From the NCBI GenBank assembly GCA_026898455.1, contig JAPKLW010000047.1, forward strand, positions 431,871 through 495,870: DNA of 64,000 nucleotides, in the 5' to 3' direction. Positions 21,845 to 33,025 of this stretch are shown here, piece by piece (the stretch's first letter is position 1; every line of letters starts with the position of its first letter). A program made the translations under genes and the position numbers. The notes under the pieces are model-generated. The model was not told the DNA's origin. It did no database searches and worked only from the letters and a program-made list of their open reading frames with translations. Source of the stretch: Plectranthus barbatus. Lineage: Eukaryota > Streptophyta > Magnoliopsida > Lamiales > Lamiaceae.

Positions 21845-23296
21845 TGATGGGTTTTGTATACTGAAAGCATTTATTACAATGAGTATACAATAGTTTATTT
21901 CTCCTATCTGTTAACAATCTTACATGTATGAACAATGGTATCCTCTTGTCTCACCGATAGGGATGATCATACGGCATGTTGTAGATCGCAGAAGATAATA
22001 TGATCACTTGACCTAGTGAGACATAAACCTGATCACAGCCGAGACAGCTTATGAGGATACGTCTATCCGAATGGCTGCGGCATTGTCGGAATAAGTAGTC
22101 TGCCTTGGTTACTTGACATGCTGGTACGCAGAGGTGGCGTATTGATGGACCGCAGTGAGATGTATTTGTATGTCTGACATCAGCAAATACAAGATATCGT
22201 TATATTGATTGAGTCCAAACCCTAACGAAGGTTCAGGGGTTTGCACGGGTTGACTGTTGCTTTGACTTGCCATGGTGGAGAGCCTAAGTAACGTGCTCGT
22301 ATATCTGCATCTTGGGTAACAGCAGTTCGTGTAGTACCGCCGGAGACTGGGTTTAGGTAACCATATACGAGTAATAGGATGGGGACTTTCCCTGAGGAGC
22401 TCAATAACATTCATCGTGCCAAAGTCCTGCAGGCTGATTAAGTTCAGACACGAGTGATAAGGTTTGAGTGGTACTACTCAGGAATAATAAGATATTAATT
22501 AATTGTAGTTAGAGCTTGTCAGAGGCTCCGATTAATTAATGGATGTCCGGTAACCTTAAATATGGGGATTCTCAATTAATACAGGTCGTTCTCATAACGT
22601 GGTAATAAAGGGGTAGGTCAGTATTAATTCTGTGGTGAAAAAGAATTAATATTAATTAATTAATTGTGTCCTGTGTTGTGGACATGAGAATTAATTAATT
22701 TATAGGCCCATTTTATTATTTGCATTAGGTCCCAGGTCTGGCCCAATTAAATATGCTGAATTGAGCCCAAAATGGCCCATTAGGGTTTTCAACCCTAGGT
22801 CTATAAATAGATAACTCTCTCTCATAAGTTGTAACATAGTTGAAACACACTAAACCTAGAGAGAGAGGGAGGCGCTGATTTTGGGAGAAGAGGGAGGAGA
22901 ATTTCGATTCTGGTCCTGCTCAGAATACAGATCTACGGAGTCCTCACCAGTAGTAGATCTGAATAGCATTGGGACACAGCCCTGAAGATCTGATCTGGAG
23001 AACAAATTTCTTTCTTCTTCTCTTTATTTGATTTTGAATTTATTCTTAGAAATTAGATTTCTAATTTCTACTTCCGCAGATAAATTCGGATCGCGTGGTT
23101 GAATTGAGATTTGGAATTCAAACGCGAAAGATCGGTTCAGACTCGACGGAGTTACGGTAAACCCTAAATCCACAAATCTATGTATTAAATTCAGAGGAGC
23201 ATGCTAGGGTTTTGAGAATTTTAATTATGTGCAATAACCATAAATCGATCTGGTTCAAATTAGTTTTGGTGATTCGGTTCACGGTAAAACCCTACA
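21845..23296 (+). repeat. 5' LTR of E1
   Basis: TGATGGGTTTTGTATACTG to AAAACCCTACA. It contains TATAAATA at 22802-22809, followed by a CT-rich stretch and the U5 region. Confidence 0.93.
22802..22809 (+). promoter_or_regulatory. TATA box of E1 5' LTR
   Basis: TATAAATA in GGTCTATAAATAGATAACTC, followed by CTCTCTCTC. In the 3' LTR the same site reads TAGAAATA (29993-30000), so only the 5' copy keeps the box. Confidence 0.6.
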
Positions 23297-23298
23297 AT

Positions 23299-23310
23299 TG
23301 GTATCAGAGC
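23299..23310 (+). other. E1 primer-binding site
   Basis: TGGTATCAGAGC, a perfect initiator-Met-tRNA complement, two bases after the 5' LTR. Confidence 0.93.
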
Positions 23311-24402
23311 AAGGTTTCTGATTTATAGCTCTTTTGTGCATAATTGAATTCTGTATGCATGTATGGATTTACTGCTTTGTGGATGTTGGTTTTTGTTCCT
23401 TGTGGCAACCCGTTGATTCAGCCCGCGGTGGTTTATCCGTGTAGGGCTGAATTATTTTTGTAAAATCACGAGAAAAATCCATGATTAGTGTAGATTTGAA
23501 AAATTGTAATTAGAATAGTTTTTATATAATTTTTTAAATTTAATTTGGACGGGTCGAGGATGAAGAACGAAGACAGAGCCGACGGAGGGCCGACGGAGAT
23601 GACGGCGGACGATGGCACACGGCGAAGGGTAGGCGCACGGCCGGGGCGTGCGGCGCGCACACGGCGCGCGCGAGCAGCACCCACGATGCGTGGCCTGCGC
23701 GCGCGGGCGCAGCACGGTAGCAACGAGCGGGGCGCGCGCGCGCGTGTGCGCGGCGTTGGTCGGTGGCCAGCCTGGCGGCGGCGGCGGTCGGCGGTGGCGG
23801 CGACTGTCATCGACTGCTGCTGTCCCATCGTGGTGGCTCGTGTTTTGGTGGTTTCAACAATCCGGTGTAAACCCTAGGATTTGCATTAGGGTTAGGGCAA
23901 ATCATCATATCACAAAGGCCTAAATCCAAAAAATTTGGTGTATCCAGATTTGAAGGCCCTTGAAGATTTGGAAGATTTGAAAAGATTTGGATTTATCCAA
24001 ATTAAAACAAAATTCAAATTTGTAATAGATAGATATTATTTTCTATTTTGTGGGGCCACGAGGAATTTTCGTTTGCCTTAATTGTCCTCGTATGATATGT
24101 GATTTATTTATGTGCGCAATTTAAGCATGTGTAGATAATAGGAAAATCATGTTTTACTGCTTTTATTATTTACAGTTTTCCAAGCATGCTTATGTGATTA
24201 ATTTCTTTTGTTGGATTATATTTTTGGAATTTTTGGGCTTGTTTAATTACATGCAAAAAATTTGGAAAATATAATGACAAAGAAATTATGTGTGCGCATA
24301 AAAAAACCTTTTAAAAGAAAAATACTAAGCATATTTTTTTTTAATTAAAATCAATAGACCTCCACAAAGCGATCCTAGGCTGTAAGTGTATCTCTCGTTC
24401 TA

Positions 24403-24427
24403 GTAAACGTCTACGAGTGTAGCTTGC
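24403..24427 (+). repeat. leader motif copy 1 (E1)
   Basis: GTAAACGTCTACGAGTGTAG followed by CTTGC. The core CTAC-GAGT-GTAG can form a small hairpin. Identical copies are at 24510-24534 and 24837-24861, and related copies lie in E2. Confidence 0.85.
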
Positions 24428-24509
24428 TAGTTCCCGGAGGTGCATGGGTACGGTTGTTGGAATTTCTAGACAAACAATTTAAATCATGTGAATAGTGGGA
24501 GGGCTTTGC

Positions 24510-24534
24510 GTAAACGTCTACGAGTGTAGCTTGC
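24510..24534 (+). repeat. leader motif copy 2 (E1)
   Basis: Identical to copy 1 and 107 bases after it; the same 107-base step occurs in E2. Confidence 0.85.
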
Positions 24535-24836
24535 GTAGACCTCTTTCACAAGTATTCTAGGATTGATTTAAATTATAGATAACAAAAGCTTTAAGGGCTG
24601 TACGGTATGGTTACGTGCCATGCTAAATTGTCTCTTTTGGCCGGAGTTAAATTTGTGATTAATTGCTTAGAAGAATCTTAGAATATAATGCAAGAATTGC
24701 ATCCCTGTTCTTGAGAGATGGCTTGGTCTAAGGTTTTCACTAATTATTAATTTCTAGTGTCAAAAGCATCCTGACATGGTAGTGAAATTAAATGGATTGG
24801 GGCTTAAAACCCGCAGTTCTGGTTGAGGGTGACATC

Positions 24837-24861
24837 GTAAACGTCTACGAGTGTAGCTTGC
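24837..24861 (+). repeat. leader motif copy 3 (E1)
   Basis: Identical 25-nt copy, 124 bases before the gag ATG. Confidence 0.85.
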
Positions 24862-24984
24862 GGTGGGAACTCTTGGGCAATTAGTGGAAAACATTTGTAT
24901 TTGATTTATTAAAAGGTTTTCAATGCATTTGTTTTCGAAGTTCAACATGCATGTTCTTATTTAAGATTCTTCATTGTTTCAGAT

Positions 24985-25833
24985 ATGTCTATGTCTAATG
25001 TCATCAATATTCTCGCACAAAACACTCTAACTGGTCCGAACTTCCTGGAATGGAAGCGCAATCTCGAGTACCTCCTGATTGTAGAAGAACATATGTTCGT
25101 TCTGCAAGTACTTCGTCCCGAAGTGCCAACTGCTGAATCCAGTCAACTGGATATAGACTTTTATAACAAGTGGGAGGAATCGAACAATGTAGTCAAGTGC
25201 TACATGATGACTTCTATGTCGAAAGTCTTGCAGCAGCAGCATCAGCACCATAGGGATGCCTATGACATTATGCAAAGTCTGGAGACGACCTATGGGGAAA
25301 CTGATAGAGCCGTCATGTTCAATCTCATGAGAGAAATCGTGAGTAAGAAAATGACTGATGGCACCTCAGTGAGAGAGCACGTAGTTACCATGACTCACCT
25401 CATGGATGAACTGACTGTGCATGGTGGAGGTATAGACGCTGAGGCTAAGGTCGATGTCATACTGAACTCTCTACCCAAGTCCTTTGAGAGTTTTAGACTG
25501 AATGTTGTCATGAACAAGAAAGAGTATACTCTCAATAAGTTGCTCAATGACTTGATGGCAGCGGAATCAGTTATGAACCCTCAGAAGGTTGCCTTGGCTA
25601 CTTCTGGTAATCTCTCTGATGTACCGAAAGGTATGAAGCGCAAGAAAGGGATTAAGAAGTGGGCCAAGAAGACACCTGTGAAGGATGGTGGGGCTGGGAA
25701 AAGGCCTAAAGTGGCGACTGAAAGTGACAGGTGCTTCAGGTGTGGTAAGAAAGGACACTGGAGGAAAGATTGTCAAGCCAACAAAGCTAGACAAGGTATG
25801 CCATTTTGCATGTACAACTGTAAGCATGATTAG
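24985..25833 (+). CDS. gag: E1 gag
   Basis: An intact frame of 282 residues starting MSMSNVINILAQNTLTGPNF, a copia gag N-terminus. It continues through the DUF4219/UBN2-type helical region (YDIMQSLETTYGETDRAVMF, SVREHVVTMTHLMDELTVHG, VDVILNSLPKSFESFRLNVV). It has a basic linker near residues 215-240 and a CCHC knuckle, CFRCGKKGHWRKDC, at about residues 252-265. Gag forms the particle and binds the RNA. The frame ends soon after the knuckle at 25831-25833, and no protease frame follows, unlike usual copia elements where gag runs into pol. A possible intron at 25796-25898 would change the last residues. The first ATG after the leader is used as start; a second ATG lies two codons on. Confidence 0.85.
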   Translation: MSMSNVINILAQNTLTGPNFLEWKRNLEYLLIVEEHMFVLQVLRPEVPTAESSQLDIDFYNKWEESNNVVKCYMMTSMSKVLQQQHQHHRDAYDIMQSLETTYGETDRAVMFNLMREIVSKKMTDGTSVREHVVTMTHLMDELTVHGGGIDAEAKVDVILNSLPKSFESFRLNVVMNKKEYTLNKLLNDLMAAESVMNPQKVALATSGNLSDVPKGMKRKKGIKKWAKKTPVKDGGAGKRPKVATESDRCFRCGKKGHWRKDCQANKARQGMPFCMYNCKHD

Positions 25834-25898
25834 AGTTAGTTGTTGCTCTTTTAGAGCTGTAAGCACTGACTTGTTGATCATGTTGTTGTACTTTGCAG
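25796..25898 (+). other. possible GT-AG intron at the gag end of E1
   Basis: GTATGCCATTTTGCATG begins right after an exon-like CAAG, and TTGTTGTACTTTGCAG precedes GGG. The candidate branch site CACTGAC is at 25864-25870. Splicing would join Q-G to a short tail, DRADKAGE, and a stop at 25926-25928. Only sequence signals support it. It could also be chance in decayed gag-protease linker sequence. Confidence 0.35.
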
Positions 25899-26172
25899 GG
25901 GACCGTGCCGACAAGGCTGGTGAGTGATGGCAAGAAGATACCAAACTGGATGAAGGCAACGTTTTATGACGGAGCTTCATGGAGTTTTCTTTTCCTTATG
26001 TTTTGATGAATTAAAGTACATTTGAGAATTTATTTATGGGCCGTGGTTTATCGGCAGGACAAATTTCATCAACTTTTATGGATATTTGTTATTTATGATT
26101 TTATTATTGGAAATAACAATGTTATCCATTATGGTATGTTGATTTACAATCTCTATGTTGCTTTGATCAAAT

Positions 26173-28964
26173 ATGTCCTTAAGTATTGCATGTAATTCAT
26201 CCGTAATTGATAATCCTAGGAAGAGAAAACTTACTTCTTCTGATGAGGATCTTACATATCTCTGGCACTTGAGACTGGGTCACATCAGCTTGAAGCGGAT
26301 TCAAAGACTTGCAGATGATGGTACATTGGACCTAGTCCGGGCTGTACCTTATCAATTCTGTGAATCCTGCATCGAGGGCAAGATGTCAACTGGGCCTTTC
26401 AAGGCTAGTCAGTCTCGAGCAGAGGAAGTGTTGGAATTGATCCATTCTGACTTATGTGGACCAATGTCCATGCAGGCTCGTGGAGGGTACGAGTACTTCG
26501 TCACTTTCATTGACGACTACTCAAGGTATGGATACATTTACCTGCTTCGCTACAAGTCTGAATGCTTTGAGAAATTCAAAGAATTCAAGGCTGAGGTAGA
26601 AAAGAAGGTCGGGAAAACTATCAAGTCACTGCGATCTGACCGCGGTGGCAAATACCTCGGTAACGAGTTCCTGCAGTATTTGTCAGAAAATGGGATTACA
26701 TCCCAGTGGACTGCACCGGGTACTCCCCAGCAAAATGGTGTAGCTGAAAGAAGAAATATGACTCTTCTAGAGATGCTAAGATCAATGATGAGTTATGCAA
26801 ACTTACCAATTTTGTTTTGGGGCTACGCATTGGAAACAGCAGCTTACGTGCTTAATGTGGTGCCTTCTAAATCAGTTCCTAAGATGCCTTATGAGCTCTT
26901 CCTTGGTCGCAAACCTAGTTTGTGCTAGTTTAGAGTATGGGGTTGTCCGGCACACGTACTGTCGAATGAACCTGATAAGTTAGAAAACAGTTCAAAAGTA
27001 ATGTTGTTCATAGGGTATCCCAGGCAAACGAAATGTGGTTACTTTTACTATCCTGAGAGTCAAAGAGTCGTTGTTAGCACCAACGCTAGATTCTTGGAGG
27101 ACGAGTATGTGAGTAATCACAGGTCAAGGAGTGATATCGTTCTTCAAGAAATTGAAAACGAGAATGTAATTCCAAGGGAAGGGGAACGTGTAGATGTGGG
27201 TGCTCCTGTGAGAGGTACAGCACCATAGACACGTTCTTCAGTGCAAGTTGCAGGATCACAAGTCACTGCACCTACTACTGACACGGCACCAATGCCTCAT
27301 CGTAGTGGGAGAGTTATTTTCCAGCCGGAAAGGTACATGTTCGTGGGTGAGTCTTCGGACTTGAGCCCGGAAGACAGACATGAAGACTCTGACCCACTTA
27401 CTTATGAAGAGGTAGTGCAGGACAAGGATGTTGCCAAATGGCGTGTCGCCATGGATTCTGAAATTGAATCCATAACTGCTATGGATGTATACCATAAAAC
27501 TGATTTGCCGGATGGCTTTAGGGCCATAGGGTGCAAATGGGTATACAAAAGAAAGAAAGGGGCTGATGGAAAGATCACGACTTTTAAAGCCAGGCTGGTG
27601 GCAAAGAGGGCATTGACTATGACGAAACCTTTTCACCCGTAGCCATGCTCAAATCCATCCAGATACTCCTTGCCATAGCTGCACATATGGACCTCGAGAT
27701 CTGGCAGATGGATGTCAAAACTGCTTTTCTAAACGGTTACCTTGAAGAAGGTAGAGACATCTATATGCAGCAACCCGAGGGTTACATAAGCAAAGGCGAA
27801 CAACATCTTGTCTGGAAGCTTAGGAAGTCCTTGTATGGACTTAAGAAAGCTTCAAGGTCGTGGAACTTACGTTTCAACGATGTGATTAAATCTTATGGAT
27901 TTGCTCACTTGGAAAACGAAAGTTGTGTTTACCGACTTTGTGTCAGTGGGAGCGTGGTCTTCCTTGCATTATACGTTGATGACATACTCCTATTTGGAAA
28001 CAACGAGGGAGTGATGTCCGAAATCAAAGTTTGGTTATCCGAACAGTTCCAAATGAAGGATCTGGGAGAAGCTGGCTACATTCTTGGGATTAAGGTCTTA
28101 CGAGATCGTAAGAGAAGAATGTTGAGCTTATCCCAGGCATCCTATGTGGATACTGTGATAGCCCGGTTCAGCATGCAACTCACCAAGAAAGGCTTGCTAC
28201 CTTTCAGACATGGCATTCGTCTTTCTGGTGGACAGTGTCCTCAAACACAGTGGGAGAAAGACGAGATGAGTCTTGTACCATACGCTTCGGCGGTGGGTAG
28301 TCTCATGTATGCGATGCTGTGTACCAGGCCAGATATCTGTTATGCCGTTGGGATGGTAGCAAGATATCAGTCTAACCCTGGACAGGCGCACTGGACTGCT
28401 GTAAAGCACATCCTCAAGTATTTGAAAAGAACTAGGAATTTCTGCCTAGTTTATCAAAGTGAGGATTTGTGCCTTGTGGGTTATACAGACTTGGATTTCC
28501 AAGGGGACCAGGATGAGAAGAAATCGACCTCAGGATATTTGTTTACCCTGGGAGGTGGAGCTGTATCTTGGAGGAGCTCAAATCAGAAATGCATTGCTGA
28601 CTCCACCATGGAGGAGGAATATGTCGCCGCCTCCGATGCCTCGAAAGAGGGGGTGTGGCTCTGGAACTACCTTTTAGAGTTGGGCGTGATCCCTAGTTTT
28701 CCGAGGAGCATCACAATTTATTATGATAACTCTGGTGCAGTGGCAAACTCAAAGGAACCGCGGTCTCACAGGGCAAGCAAACACATAGATAGAAAGTACC
28801 CTATCATATGAGAAATCGTATCGAGGGGCGATGTGCATATTAAGAAGATTCACACTGCTGACAATCTTGCTGATCCGTTTACAAAGAGCTTGCTGCAGAA
28901 AGTATACGAAAGACATATTCGTGAGCTGGGTCTGAGGTGGATGCCGTCCACTGATAGTGGTTAA
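26173..28964 (+). pseudogene. pol: E1 pol: integrase, RT, RNase H, without protease
   Basis: Between gag and the integrase the protease is missing; 25930-26160 has no DTGA/DSG block. The polyprotein resumes at LTYLWHLRLGHISLKRIQRL (GAG-pre-integrase) with CESCIEGK, then the integrase core blocks IHSDLCGP, RSDRGGKYL and TPQQNGVAERRN. A stop sits at 26926-26928 and another at 27226-27228. A small deletion and frameshift occur at about 27606, where the conserved VAKGYSQKEG is shortened. RT follows with YVDD at 27972-27983, then RNase H (ADSTMEEEYVAAS). A stop at 28809-28811 interrupts the RNase H tail, which ends at 28962-28964. It would integrate and copy the element, but it is not functional as read. 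Confidence 0.9.
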
Positions 28965-29027
28965 AGTGACAGCAGACTAGATAGACAAACTGTATACTCT
29001 ATAATAGCTTAGTTATGCTTTGAGTAT

Positions 29028-29038
29028 AAGTGGGAGAT
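29028..29038 (+). other. E1 polypurine tract
   Basis: AAGTGGGAGAT directly before the 3' LTR. Confidence 0.9.
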
Positions 29039-30488
29039 TGATGGGTTTTCTATACTGAAAGCATTTATTACAATGAGTATACAACGGTTTATTTCACCTA
29101 TCTGTTAACAATCTTACATGTATGAACAATGGTATCCCCTTGTCTCACCGATAGGGACGATCATACGGCGTGTTGTAGATCGCAGAAGATAGTATGATCA
29201 CTTGACCTAGTGAGACATAAACCTGATCACAACCGAGATAGCGTATGAGGATACGTCTATCCGGATGGCTGCGGCATTGTCGGAATAAATAGTCTGTCTT
29301 GGTTACTTGACATGCTGGTACGCAGAGGTGGCATATTGATGGACCGCAATGAGATGTATTTGTCTGTCTGACTTCAGCGAATATAAGATCTCATTATATT
29401 GATTGAGTCCAAACCCTAACGAAGGTTCAGGGGTTTGCACGGGTTGACTGTTGCTTTGATTTGCCATGGTGGAGAGCCTAAGTAACGTGCTCGTATATTC
29501 GCATCTTGGGTAACAGCAGTTCGTGTAGTACCGCCTGAGACTGGGTTTAGGTAACCATATCCAAGTAATAGGATGGGGACATTCCCTGAGGAGCTCAATA
29601 ACATTCATCGTGCCAAAGTCCTGCAGGCTGATTAAGTTCAGACACGAGTGATAAGGTTTGAGTGGTACTACTCAGGAATAATAAGATATTAATTCATTGT
29701 AGTTAGAGCTTGTCAGAGGCTCCGATTAATTAATGGATCTCCGGTAACCTTAAATATGGGGATTCTCAATTAATGCAGCCCGTTCTCATAACGTGGTAAT
29801 AAAGGGGTAGGTCAGTATTAATTCTGTGGTGAAAAAAAATTAATATTAATTAATTAATTGTTCCTGGGTTGTGGACATGGGAATTAATTAATTTATAGGC
29901 CCACTTTATTATTTGCATTAGGTCCCAAGTCTGGCCCAATTAAATATGTTGAATTGAGCCCAAATGGCCCATTAGGGTTTTCAACCCTAGGTCTAGAAAT
30001 AGACATCTCTCTCTCATAAGTTGTAACACAGTTGAAACACACTAAACATAGAGAGAGAGGGAGGCGCCGATTTTGGGAGAAGAGGGAGGAGAATTTCAAT
30101 TCTGGTCCTGCTTAGAATACAGATCTACAGAGTCCTCACCAGTAGTAGATCTGAACAACATTGGGACACATCCCTAAAGATCTGATCTGGAGAACAGATT
30201 TCTTTCTTCTTCTCTTTATTTGATTTTGAATTTATTCTTAGAAATTAGATTTCTAATTTCTACTTCTGCAGATAAATTCGAATCGCGTGGTTGAATTGAG
30301 ATTTGGAATTCAAACACGAAAGATCGGTTCAGACTCGACTGAGTTACGGTAAACCTTAAATCCACAAATCTATGTATTAAATTCATAGTTGCATGCTAGG
30401 GTTTTGAGAATTTTAATTATGTGCAATAACCATAAATTGATCCGGTTCAAATTGGTTTTGATGATTCGGTTTACGGTAAAACCCTACA
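29039..30488 (+). repeat. 3' LTR of E1
   Basis: 1450 bp, TGATGGGTTTTCTATACTG to AAAACCCTACA, followed by the GAAGG duplication. The TATA box is mutated to TAGAAATA. Confidence 0.93.
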
Positions 30489-31355
30489 GAAGGGTAGTCC
30501 AGTCCCAACCCTGTACAGAAGTTCAGCTTCCTCCCGGGAAACCACTGACATGTTCTTGTTGGGCAGCCAATTATGCACACAAATTTTGAACAGTGCAACG
30601 TACTTCCAGGTCAGAGTTGAAACCGGCATCTTGGCAACCCGAGTCTTGTTTTTTCCCCCGGTTAGTTCTTCAGCCAACTCCTTTTCCGCAGACTTTGACA
30701 AGGCTTCAACAGTCTCAGATTTTAACTCAAGGAAGGCATTAATAGTATCATAATCAAACTTTATAACTTTCCCTCTAACAAAGGATTTCCCAAACTTGTG
30801 TTTGTCAGACTGGAACACTTCATCTTTCAGCATGTTAGCAAAAAATTCAAGAACTAAAGTAGGGCTAAACGAAGTAAAGTCAGTCACAGTTTTGAGAAGC
30901 CCCCTTTTCCTAAGAAGCAAGTCTAACCCAAATTTCTAAAACATAGCACTATCCATCATTTTCTCAATTTTGAATTTTCTCTTAGAGTAAAGCACCTTAA
31001 GTGACTTAGCAAAACAGTGATAGTACTTCTCAGAGTATGAGCGACCAACATCATAATCAGAGTCTTCGTCAGAGGAGGAGGACAGAGTACCTTTTCCTTT
31101 CTGGGATGAGGGTTCCAAAGATTCGGATTGCTCGACTTTTGGCTTCTTTGACCGCTTGGTCTCGGATCGTTCAGGAGAGATTGACTTTGCTGGACGTTTG
31201 CTGGACTTTGACACAGACTTTTTGGGCTTTGATTTGGGTTTCTTGACAGAGGTCGCTCCTTCAGACCTCTTCATTTTTTATTCTCGTTGCTCTCCGCTGG
31301 AGTCAGCTTGTTCTTCGGTTTGTTCAATTTCTTGAGGATCGGCCTTGAAGTCCTC
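30489..31355 (-). pseudogene. A env-like ORF, middle piece
   Basis: This lies between the E2 insertion (TCCTC at 31351-31355) and the E1 insertion (GAAGG at 30489-30493). It reads an acidic segment (EQTEEQADSSGEQ), a stop near 31275 (Lys in B), a Lys/Ser-rich nuclear-localisation-like tract (31270-31100), an acidic cluster (SSSSDEDSDYDVG), and then the folded domain. The domain runs YYHCFAKSLKVLYSKRKFKI, a stop near 30937, SPTLVLEFFANMLKDEVFQS, VRGKVIKFDYDTINAFLEL, STLTWKYVALFKICVHNWLP and EEAELLYRVGTGLPF. This matches the general layout of the 'putative plant transposon protein' domain (FYANL.., VRGK.I.., W..F.....LP). Apart from the stops the frame is kept, so the ORF was long preserved before insertion. 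Confidence 0.75.
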
Positions 31356-32815
31356 TAAAGGGATTTGTAAACTGAATCACGAAGTTCTTTTGTCAAGGAT
31401 CGTTAATTGGAATGTCAAAAATAAATTGCTATGCCTATGATTAATCCTATCATGCTCCTATATTATTATGCATAAGAAGGTTTATGCGGAATACCTGGAT
31501 TGATGAACTCTGAAGAACGCGCACGCGGAGATTCCTCTTGATCTTTCCCACGCACAGAGATTTCCTAACAGATTGAGGAAATAAATCTATGAAAATAATA
31601 ATAATATTTTCGAAAAACAAGGAGAGAGAGAAGAAGAAAAATCCTCCTGATTTGATCTTCTGATCTGTATCCCGAGTCGATCTGAAAATCTGGTGAAGAT
31701 TCTCTATCAGATCCCTAGCCCGTTTGAGAAGCAAAATTTCCTCCTCGTTCTCAGATCTTAGTCGATCACCACAGCTCCCAAAATTGGTTTGCTGTGTGCA
31801 ACTTATGATCTTGTAGTGTGTGGAGATCTGAGGAACTGAGGCCTATTTATAGGAAAATACTGAACTCCTATTGGGCTTGAGTTTCATAGGCCAGACCAGG
31901 GACCAAAATGCAAATAGCAAATAAGGCCTATCAATTAAATAATTCACATATTCAACCCAGAATATAATTAATTAATTAATATTGATTGATTCCACCAGAG
32001 AATCAATACTGTCCTACCTATTTGCTACCACGTTTTGAGGTACGGGTTGCATGGGCTCGGTATATCCCCACATTTAAGGTTACAGACATTCGTTAATTAA
32101 TTTAAGCTCTGACAAGCTATTTAAGTAATTAACATCTTATATTACTGAATCAATCAACTCAAACCTTTTCACTTATGCTTGAACTTAATCAGCCTGCATG
32201 ACTTAGCATAACGAACCTTTTGAGCTGTTCAGGGAATGTCACCATCCTATACTGGATGTGGTTACATAGTTCTAGTACCAGACAGTTATACACAAACTGC
32301 TATTACCCAAGATACAGATATACAAGCTCAACTAGAGCCTTTCACTGCAACTCAAAGTAATACACAATCTGCATATACTTCTGTACCTTCATTTAGGCTT
32401 AGGATCTCGTCAAGCCATTAAGATCAAGATTCTTTTTTTAATGTCAGATAAAAGAATCGATCTTGACTTAGGTCCTTATCAATGTGTGCCCCACACCAGC
32501 ATACCAAGCCATCCAAGATAAGATGCTTATTACTGCATATGCTGCAGCCTACACCGACAGTTTATCCTGGAACTGTCTCAGCTGTGATAACTATTTATAT
32601 CTCGCTAGGTCAAATGATCCATACGATCTTTCGTGATCTTCTACACACCGTATGATCTCCCTATCGACGATATAAGAGGATAATTGCGTTTGCAACACAC
32701 GTTTGTTAATTCAGACAGGAGATGAACATACAACATTTATGATTCCCAGTATATTAACCAATCGACCTTGTACATAATATACCAATCATAATGCTTTCAG
32801 TATATAAATCCATCA
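31356..32815 (-). repeat. 3' LTR of E2
   Basis: 1460 bp, plus-strand ends TAAAGGGATTTG and AAATCCATCA (TG changed to TA at one end). TATAAATA on the minus strand at 31844-31851. Confidence 0.92.
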
Positions 32816-32826
32816 ATCTCCCACTT
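32816..32826 (-). other. E2 polypurine tract
   Basis: AAGTGGGAGAT on the minus strand, identical to the E1 tract. Confidence 0.9.
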
Positions 32827-32900
32827 ATACTCAAAGCATTATTCAGGTGCTTTCCAGAGTATAACGCGTCTAAACTAATCTAGCTATTACATCAAACATT

Positions 32901-33025
32901 CTACGTGGATAGCTTTGCCCTCAGCCCAAGGTTATGTACATGCATCTCATAGACCTTCTGAGGCAGAGCCTTTGTGAATGGATCCGCTAGATTATTTCTT
33001 GTATCAATCTTCTCTACTAGCACAT
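32901..33025 (-). pseudogene. pol: E2 pol, RNase H tail
   Basis: The last 40 codons of pol lie beyond the solo LTR. They read LVEKIDTRNNLADPFTKALP and LRAKLST, then a stop at 32901-32903. The LADPFTKALP block is the standard copia pol C-terminus. Joining to the upstream part at 34488 shows about ten codons missing after the HIER motif compared with E1, so a small deletion had already occurred there before or at insertion. Confidence 0.85.

Larger units (their letters stand above)
23311..24984 (+). other. long untranslated leader of E1
   Basis: Almost 1.7 kb between primer site and gag ATG. It begins with AT-rich sequence, then a GC-rich island (23545-23850, with runs of GCGCGC), then AT-rich sequence with three copies of the AACGTCTACGAGTGTAGC motif. 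Open frames over the island exist in several frames on both strands and look like a composition effect. No known protein is seen. Confidence 0.6.
21845..30488 (+). mobile_element. copia element E1, full length, nested in A
   Basis: 8644 bp, LTRs of 1452 and 1450 bp, target duplication GAAGG at 21840-21844 and 30489-30493. Order on the plus strand: 5' LTR, primer site, an unusually long leader (23311-24984) with a GC-rich island and three copies of a 25-nt motif, an intact gag, a protease region that is largely lost, integrase, RT, RNase H, a purine tract and the 3' LTR. About 11 differences are seen in the first 215 LTR bases (about 5%, counted by eye). It split the env-like ORF of A. I leave the copia lineage open. 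Confidence 0.93.

Noticed and set aside
23466..23923. Open frames of 76-120 codons over the E1 GC island
   Set aside because: Same composition effect; frames are not shared with E2.
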